The position numbers and the translations under genes were made by a program. Below, piece by piece: positions 53,252-63,436 of a stretch of 64,000 nucleotides of DNA (position 1 is its first letter; every line of letters begins with the position of its first letter). This stretch comes from Pectinophora gossypiella. Its lineage: Eukaryota > Arthropoda > Insecta > Lepidoptera > Gelechiidae. The stretch lies in NCBI RefSeq assembly GCF_024362695.1, contig NC_065421.1, forward strand, positions 10,788,598-10,852,597, in the 5' to 3' direction. The notes beneath the pieces are model-generated. The model had not been told where the DNA came from. It searched no databases and saw only the letters and a program-made list of their open reading frames with translations.

Positions 53252-56223
53252 ATGAAGCAAGCACTGTTGATCCTCCTGGCCACCGTCGCCGGCACATATG
53301 GTGAGCTTTCAATAGTGTCCGAGTACCGGATAGCTGGTATAATTACCACATCCAACGGCCTCCGTGGTCCAGTGGTTGAGCGTTGGGCTCACGATCTGGA
53401 AGACCCGGGTTCGAATCCCGGTGGGGACATATCACAAAAAACACTTTGTGATCTCTAGTTTGGTTAGGACATTACAGGCTGATCACCTGATTGTCCATAA
53501 AGTAAGACGATCCGTGCTTCGGAAGGCACGTTAAGCCGTTGGTCCCGGTTACTACTTTGACGTAAGTAAGAAGTTGTTACATGAGCCATGTCAGGGGCCT
53601 TTGGCGGCTCAATAATAACCCTGACACCAGGTTTGGGTTGGTAATTCACCTCACAACCTCACGATAGAAAAAGATTAATACATCCAACTATGATCTTCTT
53701 CTTTCGCACCTAACCTTATCAAGTTCTTTTTCATTTTAATGGAATGACAGACTAGCTTGTAAAGTCGATATGAAAAGCTTATCGAATGTAAAGTTCATTG
53801 CATAATATACTTAATAGTAAAATGTCTTAGTAAAACTTAACCATTATCCATTCTCTTATATTACCAATTATACATGTAATCCCGACACAAGGATTGACGT
53901 GTGCGTCAAGCTAGCGGCCTCAAAAAAAAAATGGGCACGAAAAAATAATTTGACCATACCAAAAAATAGTACTCTTATTGAAAAAAATAGTACCTGTTGT
54001 AAAAAAATTAGTACCATCACGGTTCTGGATTTATAGCCATGTTTTATTGCACTTGCTAGCTTGACGGTGAGCGAAATTTGGCGAGAGTTAACGACAAGGT
54101 CTTTCGCTTTGATTTAAACGCCAAAAAATAGTACCGAAATAGTACTCACCCCCTGCAAAATACCGAAAGTAGTACTTCAACGGTTCCAAAGTTATAAAGG
54201 CAGTTCTTTGATCCCGCTAGCTTGACGTTTTGAAAATACCTATTATCTGGGGAACGCTTGCATACTTCAGTTTGTAACTAATGTCAATAAACTCGTATGA
54301 AATAGTACTCCCTACCATCATAATTTGGACCTGATTCTCTTTGTAGAAATATGTCAAAAAGTCATTATAACCTATGTCATACATTTATCAAGACAAGTAC
54401 AGTCGCGAACAAAATTATTACACATGGTCAAGAATGTTGTCAGATTTTAGTATTTTTCCCCATTTTTGGGTAAAAATTGGTGAAGTGCCAGGGTTGTCAG
54501 ATGAAAGTAATATCATTGTTGAAACTCTTTTGAGTTATTCTACAAATACTGCAAATTGTTTATTAACAAACACTTCGATCCGTAACAAATTCAACATGAA
54601 GGTATAAATTATAAAATAAAACAGCAGATTAAAAATGTATTATGATGTATTAAAATCACAGATTGTTTTCGATAAGAACTAGACCCATGCAGCCATTTTC
54701 TATTAAAATTAGTGCATATGGGTGTATGCAATAGGAATTTTTTGTAATAGCAGCACTCTGAAGTGCAAAGAAATGGTAGGGTAGACCTCCAAAATGGCAA
54801 TACTTACGAATAAATTGTGAGGTTATGTAATTGTCTACGTGACTGTATCAACAACAAATGTATGGCATAGGTTATGATGATTTTTTAACATTTCTACAAA
54901 GAGAATCGGATTAAAATTATGATGGTAGGGAGTACTATTTCATACGAGTTTATTGACATTAGTTACATACTGAAGTATGCAAGCGTTTCCCAGATAATAG
55001 GTATTTTCAAAACGTCAAGCTAGCGGGATCAAAGAACTGCCTTTATAACTTTGGAACCGTTGAAGTACTACTTTCGGTATTTTGCAGGGGGTGAGTACTA
55101 TTTCGGTACTATTTTTTGGCGTTTAAATCAAAGCGAAAGACCTTGTCGTTAACTCTCGCCAAATTTCGCTCACCGTCAAGCTAGCAAGTGCAATAAAACA
55201 TGGCTATAAATCCAGAACCGTGATGGTACTATTTTTTTTACAACAGGTACTATTTTTTTCAATAAGAGTACTATTTTTTGGTATGGTCAAATTATTTTTT
55301 CGTGCCCATTTTTTTTTTGAGGCCGCTAGCTTGACGCACACGGATTGACGAGGTTGGTAATCCACCTGACAATCTACACAATAGAAGTCTATACATGTGC
55401 GTACCTACCTACTATGTACTTAAATAAACTTTTAATTAATAATCTTCTTTCAACTTTTCAGCTGCGGCGAGTCTGAAAGGTAAGAGTTATTCGGCACTCC
55501 ATCCAGTAAGAGACATTCAGTTCTAAAATCGAAATCAATTTAAATAAGTATATAGAGGTGTTAGTGACATCGTAACGAATACTGACGGGGATGATGCAGA
55601 CTATGATTCTGAGTCGATATCAAGTGGAATTTCCTGTCAGAAAAATCTGCTATAGTTTGCAGTAACTGTCAGTACTATTCAGAGGCGGAGGACAGGAGTC
55701 CTAGTATGACTTTGTAATATACTACTCTGCCATCCCACTTGCGTCAGACAGAATACTGCCGTGTGGAAGGCAAGAGGGAAACCATTGCCCTATTTTTGCC
55801 TAAAAAGTAGCATGGAAAATGCTGCACCGACAAGAGCGTGGCTCTTAAATTGATGGTGATGATGATGAGTCTTGAGAAGGAAAATTTCACTTAATATCAA
55901 CTCAGAATCATGGTCTGCATCATCCCTCAAAGTTTTCGTTAGGATGTCACTAACAGCCTGTATATACCTATATATATTATAATATCCTGCATTCGATATA
56001 CGTATTTCAAAACGTTTATTCAGTACGCGCCGGAGATCTCTCCTCGGCGAATTACCACATACCGATGCCGCTGACGGTCGCTGAAGCTCTGGCTCAGAGC
56101 TGGACCCTGACCTCTCGTCCAGAGAACAGCCTGCTGCCCTCTCTCATCCTGTACTGCCACGAGTCCAGGAAGGCCTGCGTGCTCTATGACGACACCGAGA
56201 ACATCGCTGGATATCAAGAAGCT
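53252..56223 (+). CDS. Secreted protein of unknown family, tandem copy 3 (5' exons only)
   Basis: Exons 1-3 are visible: 53252-53300 (signal peptide identical to copy 1), 55462-55479 (18-nt micro-exon, AAASLK) and 56024-56223, ending at a GTGAGT donor. Their lengths match copies 1 and 2 exactly and the frame is open. Exon 3 is the most diverged of the three (MPLTVAEALAQSWTLTSRPE against MPLTVTEASQTFNWTETPRP) but keeps both cysteines of YCHESRKxC. Exons 4-7 are not found before the right edge, because intron 3 holds a full LTR retrotransposon and a LINE. The copy may be complete beyond 64000 or may be broken. Intron 1 holds SINE A and the foldback element. Confidence 0.75.
53353..53680 (+). 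mobile_element. SINE A, full length, in intron 1 of copy 3
   Basis: Head acggcctccgtggtccagtg through ttcgaatcccggtggggaca, body cttcggaaggcacgttaagc, tail ggcggctcaataataaccct. The following 53690-53880 is the reverse complement of part of 44917-45065. Confidence 0.85.
53899..55341. mobile_element. Foldback element with inverted arms of about 500 bp
   Basis: Bases 53899-54415 and 54828-55341 are inverted copies with few differences. Ends are GTGTGCGTCAAGCTAGC; the target duplication GGATTGAC lies at 53891-53898 and 55342-55349, inside an old SINE A tail. The motif GCTAGCTTGACG recurs at the tip and twice more within each arm. The loop (about 54416-54827) has a 77-codon open frame with no recognised content. 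No transposase is present. The 8-bp duplication suggests hAT- or P-like mobilisation, not proven. Confidence 0.88.
55556..55964. mobile_element. MITE N with a LINE-type tail in its loop
   Basis: Left arm gaggtgttagtgacatcgta ... gtcgatatcaagtggaattt and right arm aaatttcacttaatatcaac ... gtcactaacagcctg are separated by about 230 bases. These end in gctgcaccgacaagagcgtg and (gatgat)n, the 3' end of a LINE. Confidence 0.78.
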
Positions 56224-56290
56224 GTGAGTACATGACATACTTAGGATAATAGAAGATTGAACATAAACTCACGAGGCACTACTACATTCC

Positions 56291-56606
56291 CAATGGTGCT
56301 AATTCCTGTAAATACCATCTAATTTTATTTTAAGTTATATCTGTCATTTTCTTATCCGCCGAAAAGGAAAGGGACGGGTAATTGACAAGCATAAAATTTA
56401 TGGAACACACGTCAATTTTAAGCACAAATCTAAACCAACCGTCTAAAAATTTTACATCAGTCAATAACCCGACACATTCATTTACTCATTCTTCCTAAAA
56501 TTAAGAGCTGTGACTCATCCGTCCCTTTCCTTTTCGACGGATATGAAAATGACGGATATAACTTAAAATAAAATTAGGCGGTGTCTGCAGGAATCGGGGC
56601 CAATGA
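56291..56606. mobile_element. MITE O, second copy
   Basis: Near-identical to 36030-36352, with the same inverted arms around ggaaagggacgg / ccgtccctttcc. It lies in intron 3 of copy 3, 68 bases after the exon 3 donor. Confidence 0.8.
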
Positions 56607-56714
56607 ATGACTTTCCAATCGACGTTCTCCAAACACACGATAGATGGCTCTTCCACACATTATTATTCTGATCAAAATAAAGAGAAGCAATATAGGTAGA
56701 AACATCATTCTATA

Positions 56715-56945
56715 TGTTGTGAATTAGTTGTAGTGGCAACACTAGCATTTATAAAAAAAAAAAAAAAAATATAGATTGTCAGACTGACGGATGACAATTG
56801 GCTTTTCTTTTTGAGACCGGGCTGCTCCGAACCCCGCAAACACGATAAGATTTCTGTAATATTATATTAAATAGTAAATACCAAATAAATGATAATACAA
56901 GTGAAAGTAAACGAGTTTAATTGCCGAAACACATAATCGACAACA
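56715..56945 (+). mobile_element. 5' LTR of the BEL/Pao element
   Basis: 231 bp, TG...CA ends, with AATAAAT near its 3' part. Identical to the 3' LTR except for the length of one A run (17 against 15). CTATA at 56710-56714 is the target duplication. Confidence 0.93.
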
Positions 56946-56946
56946 A

Positions 56947-56962
56947 TTGGCGACCGAAGGAA
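56947..56962 (+). promoter_or_regulatory. Primer binding site of the BEL/Pao element
   Basis: TTGGCGACCGAAGG follows the LTR. TGGCGACCG fits the 3' end of a tRNA (CGGTCGCCA), possibly tRNA-Arg as in other insect BEL elements. Confidence 0.65.
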
Positions 56963-56985
56963 TTTTCTAATCTGCAAATTACAAT

Positions 56986-59900
56986 ATGGATTCCAAGGTA
57001 GATTCCAAGACAAAGGAACGTGATCAAATGAGAAGACAATTCACAAGGACATCGAAAAAACTCGAAGACTATATCAAAAACACGGAAATATCATCGGCGA
57101 TTATAGAATACGAATATTTGAAAGAATGTACAGAAAAAATAAAAATGTTAGACAACGTGATTGCGGAAAAAATGATAGATGGCGACGAACACGTTTATAA
57201 CGAAGAGTGTGACCAAGCAGCAAACTTTAGGAAAATCTACCTAACACTTAAGTATAAAATGGATAAATTAATCCAATCGAAATTCACTAAGGAAACAACT
57301 ACGTCAAATTTAAATTTACCAAAAATTGAATTATTAAAATTTGATGATGACCCACGCAAGTGGATTGCGTTCTGGGGTCAATTTAAGAAGATACATGAAT
57401 CGAACACATTGCAACCTGAAGACAAATTCCAATACCTGCTACAAGGGCTGAAGGAGGGCTCTAAGGCAAAAATGTTAGTCAGCAGCTTTCCATCATCGGC
57501 AGCCAACTACATAAAAGCAATTGAAGAATTGAAGGATAGGTTTGCAAAAGAAGAGGTACTGATACAAGTTTACATTAGGGAACTTTTAAATTTAATATCA
57601 AGTTCGAAAACCTTTAAATTTGACTTGTTAACGTTATATGACAAATTGTCTACTTATATATTGGCCTTAGATTCTTTAAATGTAACCAAAGATAAATATG
57701 AGGTAATTTTATATCCAATTGTGGAATCCATAATACCAGAAAACATTTTGATTGCATATAATAGGTCAAATTTATCTACAAAACGACTGGCACATCTTCT
57801 AGATTTTCTTAAACGTGAGGTTGAATCCGAGGAAAATATCCGTATGGCAAGGGCTAATTACACTTTTACAGATATGACAACATCTCAACAGAACACGAAC
57901 CAAGAATTAATTCCAACGGCGGCGTGCATTGTCTCCAATGTAAGCAAAGAAAGGCATACACAAGGTAAAGATACTATATTGTGTTGCTTATGTGGCAAAA
58001 ATAATCATGTTATCTTTCAGTGTACAAAGGCAAACAGCATGACGTTGGAGGAGAAAATGAACAGCATCAAAAAATCTGGTTTTTGTTTTATCTGTCTCAA
58101 GAAGGGTCATTTAGCAAATAAATGCAAAACATTTACAAAATGTTTGTCTTGCCATAAGAGACATAATGTAATCCTGTGTCCCAACGTACATAAAACAGAA
58201 AGTACCCTGTTTACTAAACATAATGAAACTTTTTTACAGACATTGATAGTAACAGTCAGCTATAACGGGAGAAACATGAAAGTTAGAGCGTTGTTGGACA
58301 GCGGTTCGCAAAGGTCGTACGTCAAGAGTTCGGTAGCAAAAGAATTGAAGCTAGAGAAGGTAGGAACAGAAAACATTAAACACACATTGTTCGGAGGTAC
58401 CACGGGACCCGCTCGAGTCTACAATCAGAGAAAGTTAAACGTAAGTAATATAGATAACTCATTCTCTTTTCAGATGTTAGTACTGGAGCAACCAAACTTG
58501 TGTGGGAGCCTACCTAGTATAAAGGATGATGCAACTTTGTTGCAAGAATTAAAAAGCCATAATATTCAGATCAATGACAAGAACATTGAAATAGGGCTTT
58601 TGATAGGTTCAGATTACTTTGGGTCCATAATGACAAATAATTTGTTTTCCATTAATAAAAGCTTGCTAGCAGTGGAGACAAAATTAGGATGGACAATACA
58701 AGGACCTACACAAATGAATGATTCCACCGTGAACAATGTCAGTGTGTCATACGTGTCACAATCAGATATTTGTAATTTATGGAATATTGAGCTGTTAGGC
58801 ATTAGAGACCCCTATGAAAAACAGGAAAAAGAAGTGATCAAAGCAGAAATATTAAAATGTTTTAATAATAATATTTCAGTAAATGAAGATGGCCGCTATG
58901 AAGTATCTCTGTTATGGAAGGAAGGGTGTCCAGAGCCTGACGCAAACTACGACGTAGCGCAAAAACGACTGCAGAGCACTACGAGAAAACTTATAAAAAC
59001 AGGTAACCTTCAATCATATTCTGATGTTTTTAAAACATGGCAGAGAGAAGGTATCATTGAAGAAGTGATAGTGGACAATAAGAATGAAGGCCACTACATT
59101 CCTCACCACACTGTCATAAAGCCGTCTAGCACGACCACGATGTTACGACCCGTGTTCGATGCGTCGGCTAAAGACTGTAAAGGTTTGTCTCTGAATGACT
59201 GCATAGATAAAGGCATTAACCTTATTGAACTCATACCTAAGCTGTTAATTTTATTTAGAAGAGGAGCTTATGGAGCGATTGCAGACATAGCTAAGGCTTT
59301 CTTACAAATCTCAGTCTCGAAGAATGACAGAAAGTATTTAAAATTCTTGTGGTGGAAGGATTTTGAAATGCAGCAAGAAGTAGTTACTTATCAACATAAT
59401 AGAGTTATGTTTGGGGTGAACTGTAGTCCCTTTCTTTTGGCTGCCACAATTAATTTCCATTTAGATAACTGTGGTAACAAGTATAGAGAAACAGTTCAAA
59501 AGTTAAAAGAGTCCTTTTATGTGGACAACTGTACAGCCAGTTTTGATACAATAACACAACGTGATAACTTCATTTCACAGTCGAGAGAAATAATGGCGAT
59601 GGCGAAATTCGACCTACGTGGCTGGGTTACTGCTCCTGAAAGAATGGAAGGAGCTGTGAAAGACACCCACGTGCTGGGATTAACGTGGAATACCGAAGAG
59701 GACACTTTAGGCTGTAACATCAATTCTAATGAAAACTATAAAGGAAAAATCACAAAGAGATATTTACTGTCCGTGACACAGCAAATTTTCGACCCTCTAG
59801 GAATCGTCTGCCCGGCGACAGTTGTACCTAAGCGCCTACTCCAAAAAGTATGGAAAAGAAAATTCGACTGGGATGAAGAAATATGTCCAGAGCTAGCACG

Positions 59901-62178
59901 TGAATTCAAGATATGGCAAAGTACAATACATCTACTAAAGAAATGCAAAATACCTAGACGGTTAACAGCAGCACCAATTAAGAAGTGTAATAATAGCATC
60001 CACACTTTTTCAGATGCAAGTGAAGACGCATATGCGGCCTGTGTATACCTGCGGACTGAACAGGAAGGCAAGGTGCATGTACAACTCATAATAGCTAAAA
60101 GCAGAATCGCCCCAGCGAATAAGAAGATGTCTTTGCCACGGTTGGAGTTGATGGGGGCTGTGATAGCCTCGCGACTGTACAGAGAGGTCATTGACAGTGG
60201 ACTCATGACACCAGAAACAAATTATAATTCTTATTTTTGGACAGATTCGACCGTAGTGCTTGCATGGGTAAAACAACAGCGTCAATGGAAACCATTTGTA
60301 AGCAATAGAGTAAAAGAGATATCAAGAAACTCAGATATAGACTCATGGAATCATATATCGGGGGATTGTAATCCTGCGGACCTGCCTTCTCGCGGTTGCA
60401 ATGCAAATGCGCTGCTCGAGAAGCGTTGGTGGGAAGGACCGACGTGGTTGCGTAACAGGCAGGATTGCTGGCCCATATCAAGTTCAATACAGGCTAAACC
60501 AAATGAAGAAATTGTAAGAAAAGAAGAAAAATCACAGTCTCACGTAAACATGTCTGTTACTGAACCTCTGTTTAGTAAGAGGTTGTTGTATTTTTCAAAA
60601 TACAACAAAATAATCAGATTGGTAGCATGGTTACTTCGTTGGAATCCTAAGGTAAGGAGACAATTTGCCGTAGCTAGCGACTTGTCTAACGACGAGTGTG
60701 TGTATGCGGAAAAAACATTATTTAAATTGTTACAGAAGGAGGATTTCGCCGGGGGACATTTACCAAACAACTTCAAGACACGACAAGGCAGCGACGGTGT
60801 ACTTAGAGTCAAGACAAGACTGGAACTAAGTCACGAACACAAAGATTTCGTAAACCCGATACTGTTATCTGGAAAAAACGAAATCGTGAGACGGTTCGTA
60901 CGACAGCGACACGAGATTCTACAACACGCAGGGACACAGACTTTAATGTCTAGCATCAGAAATGAATTCTGGGTTTTAGGCATAAGACGTCTCGCAAAAA
61001 GAGTTGTTTCAGAATGTGTCATCTGCAAGAAGTACAAATGTAAACATTACGAAGTTCCAGAGGCACCCCTGCCCACAGACAGAGTGGAAAGTGTGACGGC
61101 CTTCCAGACTACAGGCATAGATTTTGCGGGACCGTTGGTTCTACGAAATCAGACGAAATGTTGGATCGCTCTATTCACGTGTGCGACATATAGAGCAGTA
61201 CACCTCGAACTAGTGGAGTCATTGTCAACAAACAGCTTCATAATGGCACTACGAAGATTCATTGCTCGAAGAGGACGAATACAAGTCATATACACGGACA
61301 ATGGAACAAATTTTCAAGGTACTGCTAACTTGTTAAATAATGTGGATTGGAAGGAAGTCGAAGTTACCACAGCCGTACTACCACAGCCGATAAAATGGAA
61401 GTTCATCCCGCCCGCTTCTCCTTGGTGGGGAGGATGGTGGGAACGTCTGGTGCGCGTCATGAAGGAAATGCTACGTCGGATATTGGGAAAAGCGTCATTA
61501 TCATGGATAGAGCTGACCACCCTGCTATGTGAATGTGAGTCGGTTATGAATAACCGTCCCTTGACGTATATAGCTACAGACGACGACACGCCACGCCCCT
61601 TGACACCCGCTTTATTTTTACAGGGACTATCCACGGCAGAGACACCTGATTTAGACGTAATCGATGCTCACAATATGAACATCAGATTGCGCTACCTGCA
61701 GACCCTGCGGACGGAGTTTCGACAGAGATTTAGAAATGAATATATTTCGTTACTTATTAGCAAGAACAAAGGTAAGTCGAAATTCCCGTCGGTAGGCGAC
61801 GTTGTCTTGATACAGACTGATGCAGGTCGTCTCTATTGGCCTCTTGGCATAATAAAAGAATTGGTTACAGGTAACGACGGCATAACAAGAGTCGCGAAAG
61901 TACAGACTGCGATGGGAGAGAAGATAAGAAGTTGTCAACGCCTCTACCCATTAGAATTGTCGGCAGTCACTGACGAGTGGCATACACCTACTGTCCCTAA
62001 GCAAGGTGAGCCCGACAGTGCTGACTTGCGGGCTGGATCTAGCTGTGTTCTAGACCCAACTGCAAACTCTCACATTGACGAGACACCCGCGATAACAGTG
62101 GGTGATGAGTCACACCCCTCGTCTACCACTACAAGACACGGTAGAGTCGTTAAGCTCCCACGCAGATTTTTGGACTGA
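56986..62178 (+). CDS. BEL/Pao retrotransposon Gag-Pol polyprotein, intact
   Basis: A single open frame of 1730 codons between the two LTRs. In order: Gag region (about 100-230, with LLKFDDDPRKWIAFWGQF), zinc-knuckle cysteines (about 332-396, CCLCGK..., CFICLKKGH...), aspartic protease (LLDSGSQ, about 436), reverse transcriptase with ADIAKAF (about 766) and FYVDN (about 844), RNase H (FSDASEDA about 1007, LPRLELMG, WTDST), integrase HHCC zinc domain (about 1305-1345), the integrase core with Asp in GIDFAGP (about 1377), TDNG (about 1437) and Glu in WWERLV (about 1485), and a C-terminal DUF5641-like domain. YVDN replaces the YVDD of many retroelements, as in some insect BEL relatives. No stop or frameshift was seen, so it may be recently active. 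It lies in the same orientation as the host gene. Confidence 0.95.
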   Translation: MDSKVDSKTKERDQMRRQFTRTSKKLEDYIKNTEISSAIIEYEYLKECTEKIKMLDNVIAEKMIDGDEHVYNEECDQAANFRKIYLTLKYKMDKLIQSKFTKETTTSNLNLPKIELLKFDDDPRKWIAFWGQFKKIHESNTLQPEDKFQYLLQGLKEGSKAKMLVSSFPSSAANYIKAIEELKDRFAKEEVLIQVYIRELLNLISSSKTFKFDLLTLYDKLSTYILALDSLNVTKDKYEVILYPIVESIIPENILIAYNRSNLSTKRLAHLLDFLKREVESEENIRMARANYTFTDMTTSQQNTNQELIPTAACIVSNVSKERHTQGKDTILCCLCGKNNHVIFQCTKANSMTLEEKMNSIKKSGFCFICLKKGHLANKCKTFTKCLSCHKRHNVILCPNVHKTESTLFTKHNETFLQTLIVTVSYNGRNMKVRALLDSGSQRSYVKSSVAKELKLEKVGTENIKHTLFGGTTGPARVYNQRKLNVSNIDNSFSFQMLVLEQPNLCGSLPSIKDDATLLQELKSHNIQINDKNIEIGLLIGSDYFGSIMTNNLFSINKSLLAVETKLGWTIQGPTQMNDSTVNNVSVSYVSQSDICNLWNIELLGIRDPYEKQEKEVIKAEILKCFNNNISVNEDGRYEVSLLWKEGCPEPDANYDVAQKRLQSTTRKLIKTGNLQSYSDVFKTWQREGIIEEVIVDNKNEGHYIPHHTVIKPSSTTTMLRPVFDASAKDCKGLSLNDCIDKGINLIELIPKLLILFRRGAYGAIADIAKAFLQISVSKNDRKYLKFLWWKDFEMQQEVVTYQHNRVMFGVNCSPFLLAATINFHLDNCGNKYRETVQKLKESFYVDNCTASFDTITQRDNFISQSREIMAMAKFDLRGWVTAPERMEGAVKDTHVLGLTWNTEEDTLGCNINSNENYKGKITKRYLLSVTQQIFDPLGIVCPATVVPKRLLQKVWKRKFDWDEEICPELAREFKIWQSTIHLLKKCKIPRRLTAAPIKKCNNSIHTFSDASEDAYAACVYLRTEQEGKVHVQLIIAKSRIAPANKKMSLPRLELMGAVIASRLYREVIDSGLMTPETNYNSYFWTDSTVVLAWVKQQRQWKPFVSNRVKEISRNSDIDSWNHISGDCNPADLPSRGCNANALLEKRWWEGPTWLRNRQDCWPISSSIQAKPNEEIVRKEEKSQSHVNMSVTEPLFSKRLLYFSKYNKIIRLVAWLLRWNPKVRRQFAVASDLSNDECVYAEKTLFKLLQKEDFAGGHLPNNFKTRQGSDGVLRVKTRLELSHEHKDFVNPILLSGKNEIVRRFVRQRHEILQHAGTQTLMSSIRNEFWVLGIRRLAKRVVSECVICKKYKCKHYEVPEAPLPTDRVESVTAFQTTGIDFAGPLVLRNQTKCWIALFTCATYRAVHLELVESLSTNSFIMALRRFIARRGRIQVIYTDNGTNFQGTANLLNNVDWKEVEVTTAVLPQPIKWKFIPPASPWWGGWWERLVRVMKEMLRRILGKASLSWIELTTLLCECESVMNNRPLTYIATDDDTPRPLTPALFLQGLSTAETPDLDVIDAHNMNIRLRYLQTLRTEFRQRFRNEYISLLISKNKGKSKFPSVGDVVLIQTDAGRLYWPLGIIKELVTGNDGITRVAKVQTAMGEKIRSCQRLYPLELSAVTDEWHTPTVPKQGEPDSADLRAGSSCVLDPTANSHIDETPAITVGDESHPSSTTTRHGRVVKLPRRFLD

Positions 62179-62853
62179 ATATGTGGTATGTAGATCCCTT
62201 TCTAATGTGTAATAAGCATATTGACTTGCCTATAAATTTGGTAAATAACAAATTTGGTGAATTTGGACTGTGCCAGTGGTTTTTGTTCTTGAATTGTCTA
62301 CGTGACGAGTGAATTTGGAGAATCTGACATTTATATTATGTGTATGATCTTTAATTTCGAATGGTTAGCCTATTGGGAAAATTTATGACATGTTTACAAA
62401 CGAATAATGACCTAATGACTTAATAATGAATAATTTGAATGCTATAGATTTGTAATTCAGTACAAACACATTGTGAGATTTGTTTATTTTAACAATTGTG
62501 ACGTAGAATAGTGTAATATGTAAAGTTCTATTTCAGCATAGGAAGACATGTTGCACTAGCTTTTCTTTTGTATGACGTAACCTCTTAGGATGGTTGATTT
62601 GTTTACCTTTACTTAACATGTTACAATGTACTTGTAGCTATTGTTTTGATAACTTTGTACTGATGTATTACAATTTGTAATTTAATATATTTTTTTGACA
62701 ATTTCAATTTTGTATTGTAATCTAGACTTGAATTGTTAATTGTAAAATGGGTCTTATTTCGTCATATTCTGCAGTGGTTTTTTTTTATTGTTTGTTATTG
62801 ACAATGGTTCGGAGTTGCCTACTTATTCCTTTCTTATTTCGTGGTTTAGAGGA
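62179..62853 (+). other. 3' untranslated region of the BEL/Pao element
   Basis: About 675 AT-rich bases between the polyprotein stop and the 3' LTR, with no second long frame. gtggtttagagga just before the LTR is the likely, weak polypurine tract. No envelope-like gene. Confidence 0.7.
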
Positions 62854-63082
62854 TGTTGTGAATTAGTTGTAGTGGCAACACTAGCATTTATAAAAAAAAA
62901 AAAAAATATAGATTGTCAGACTGACGGATGACAATTGGCTTTTCTTTTTGAGACCGGGCTGCTCCGAACCCCGCAAACACGATAAGATTTCTGTAATATT
63001 ATATTAAATAGTAAATACCAAATAAATGATAATACAAGTGAAAGTAAACGAGTTTAATTGCCGAAACACATAATCGACAACA
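62854..63082 (+). mobile_element. 3' LTR of the BEL/Pao element
   Basis: 229 bp, matching the 5' LTR throughout apart from two A residues. CTATA at 63083-63087 completes the 5-bp target duplication. Confidence 0.93.
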
Positions 63083-63436
63083 CTATACATAATGTGATCC
63101 AAATATCAAGCAACAATTAGTTTTATAATGCTTCTGGCATTATAATAATAATAATAATAATAATATAACTTTATTGCACAAAATAGGAGAAATACAAAAA
63201 TTGTTTACTTAAAACTAAAGGTGTGCTTATAATCTAATTAGTTTTCAGGAGTTGTACAGGGGTCCCCAAACTAGGCAATGCCTGAATCTTGGGGAACCAG
63301 ATATTTTTTTATTTTTTATTAGCCTTAATTTTACTTACAATGTAAAATTATAACAAAAAACAAAAGAAAACAAAGATAGGCATTACAAAATAAAGTGTAG
63401 TATAATTGTAAATTGAGGAAGAGGTATGTAGAAAAT
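63083..63436 (-). mobile_element. Target-repeat remnant and LINE 3' untranslated tail
   Basis: Bases 63088-63140 continue the older repeat interrupted by the BEL element (tacataatgtgatccaaata, also at 43940-43965). From about 63142 a (TAA)n run and cacaaaataggag begin the reversed 3' tail of the LINE whose coding end is at 63437. Confidence 0.6.

Noticed and set aside
54374..54607. 77-codon frame in the foldback element's loop
   Set aside because: No recognisable motif, no paralogue in the window, and the length is within chance for AT-rich DNA.
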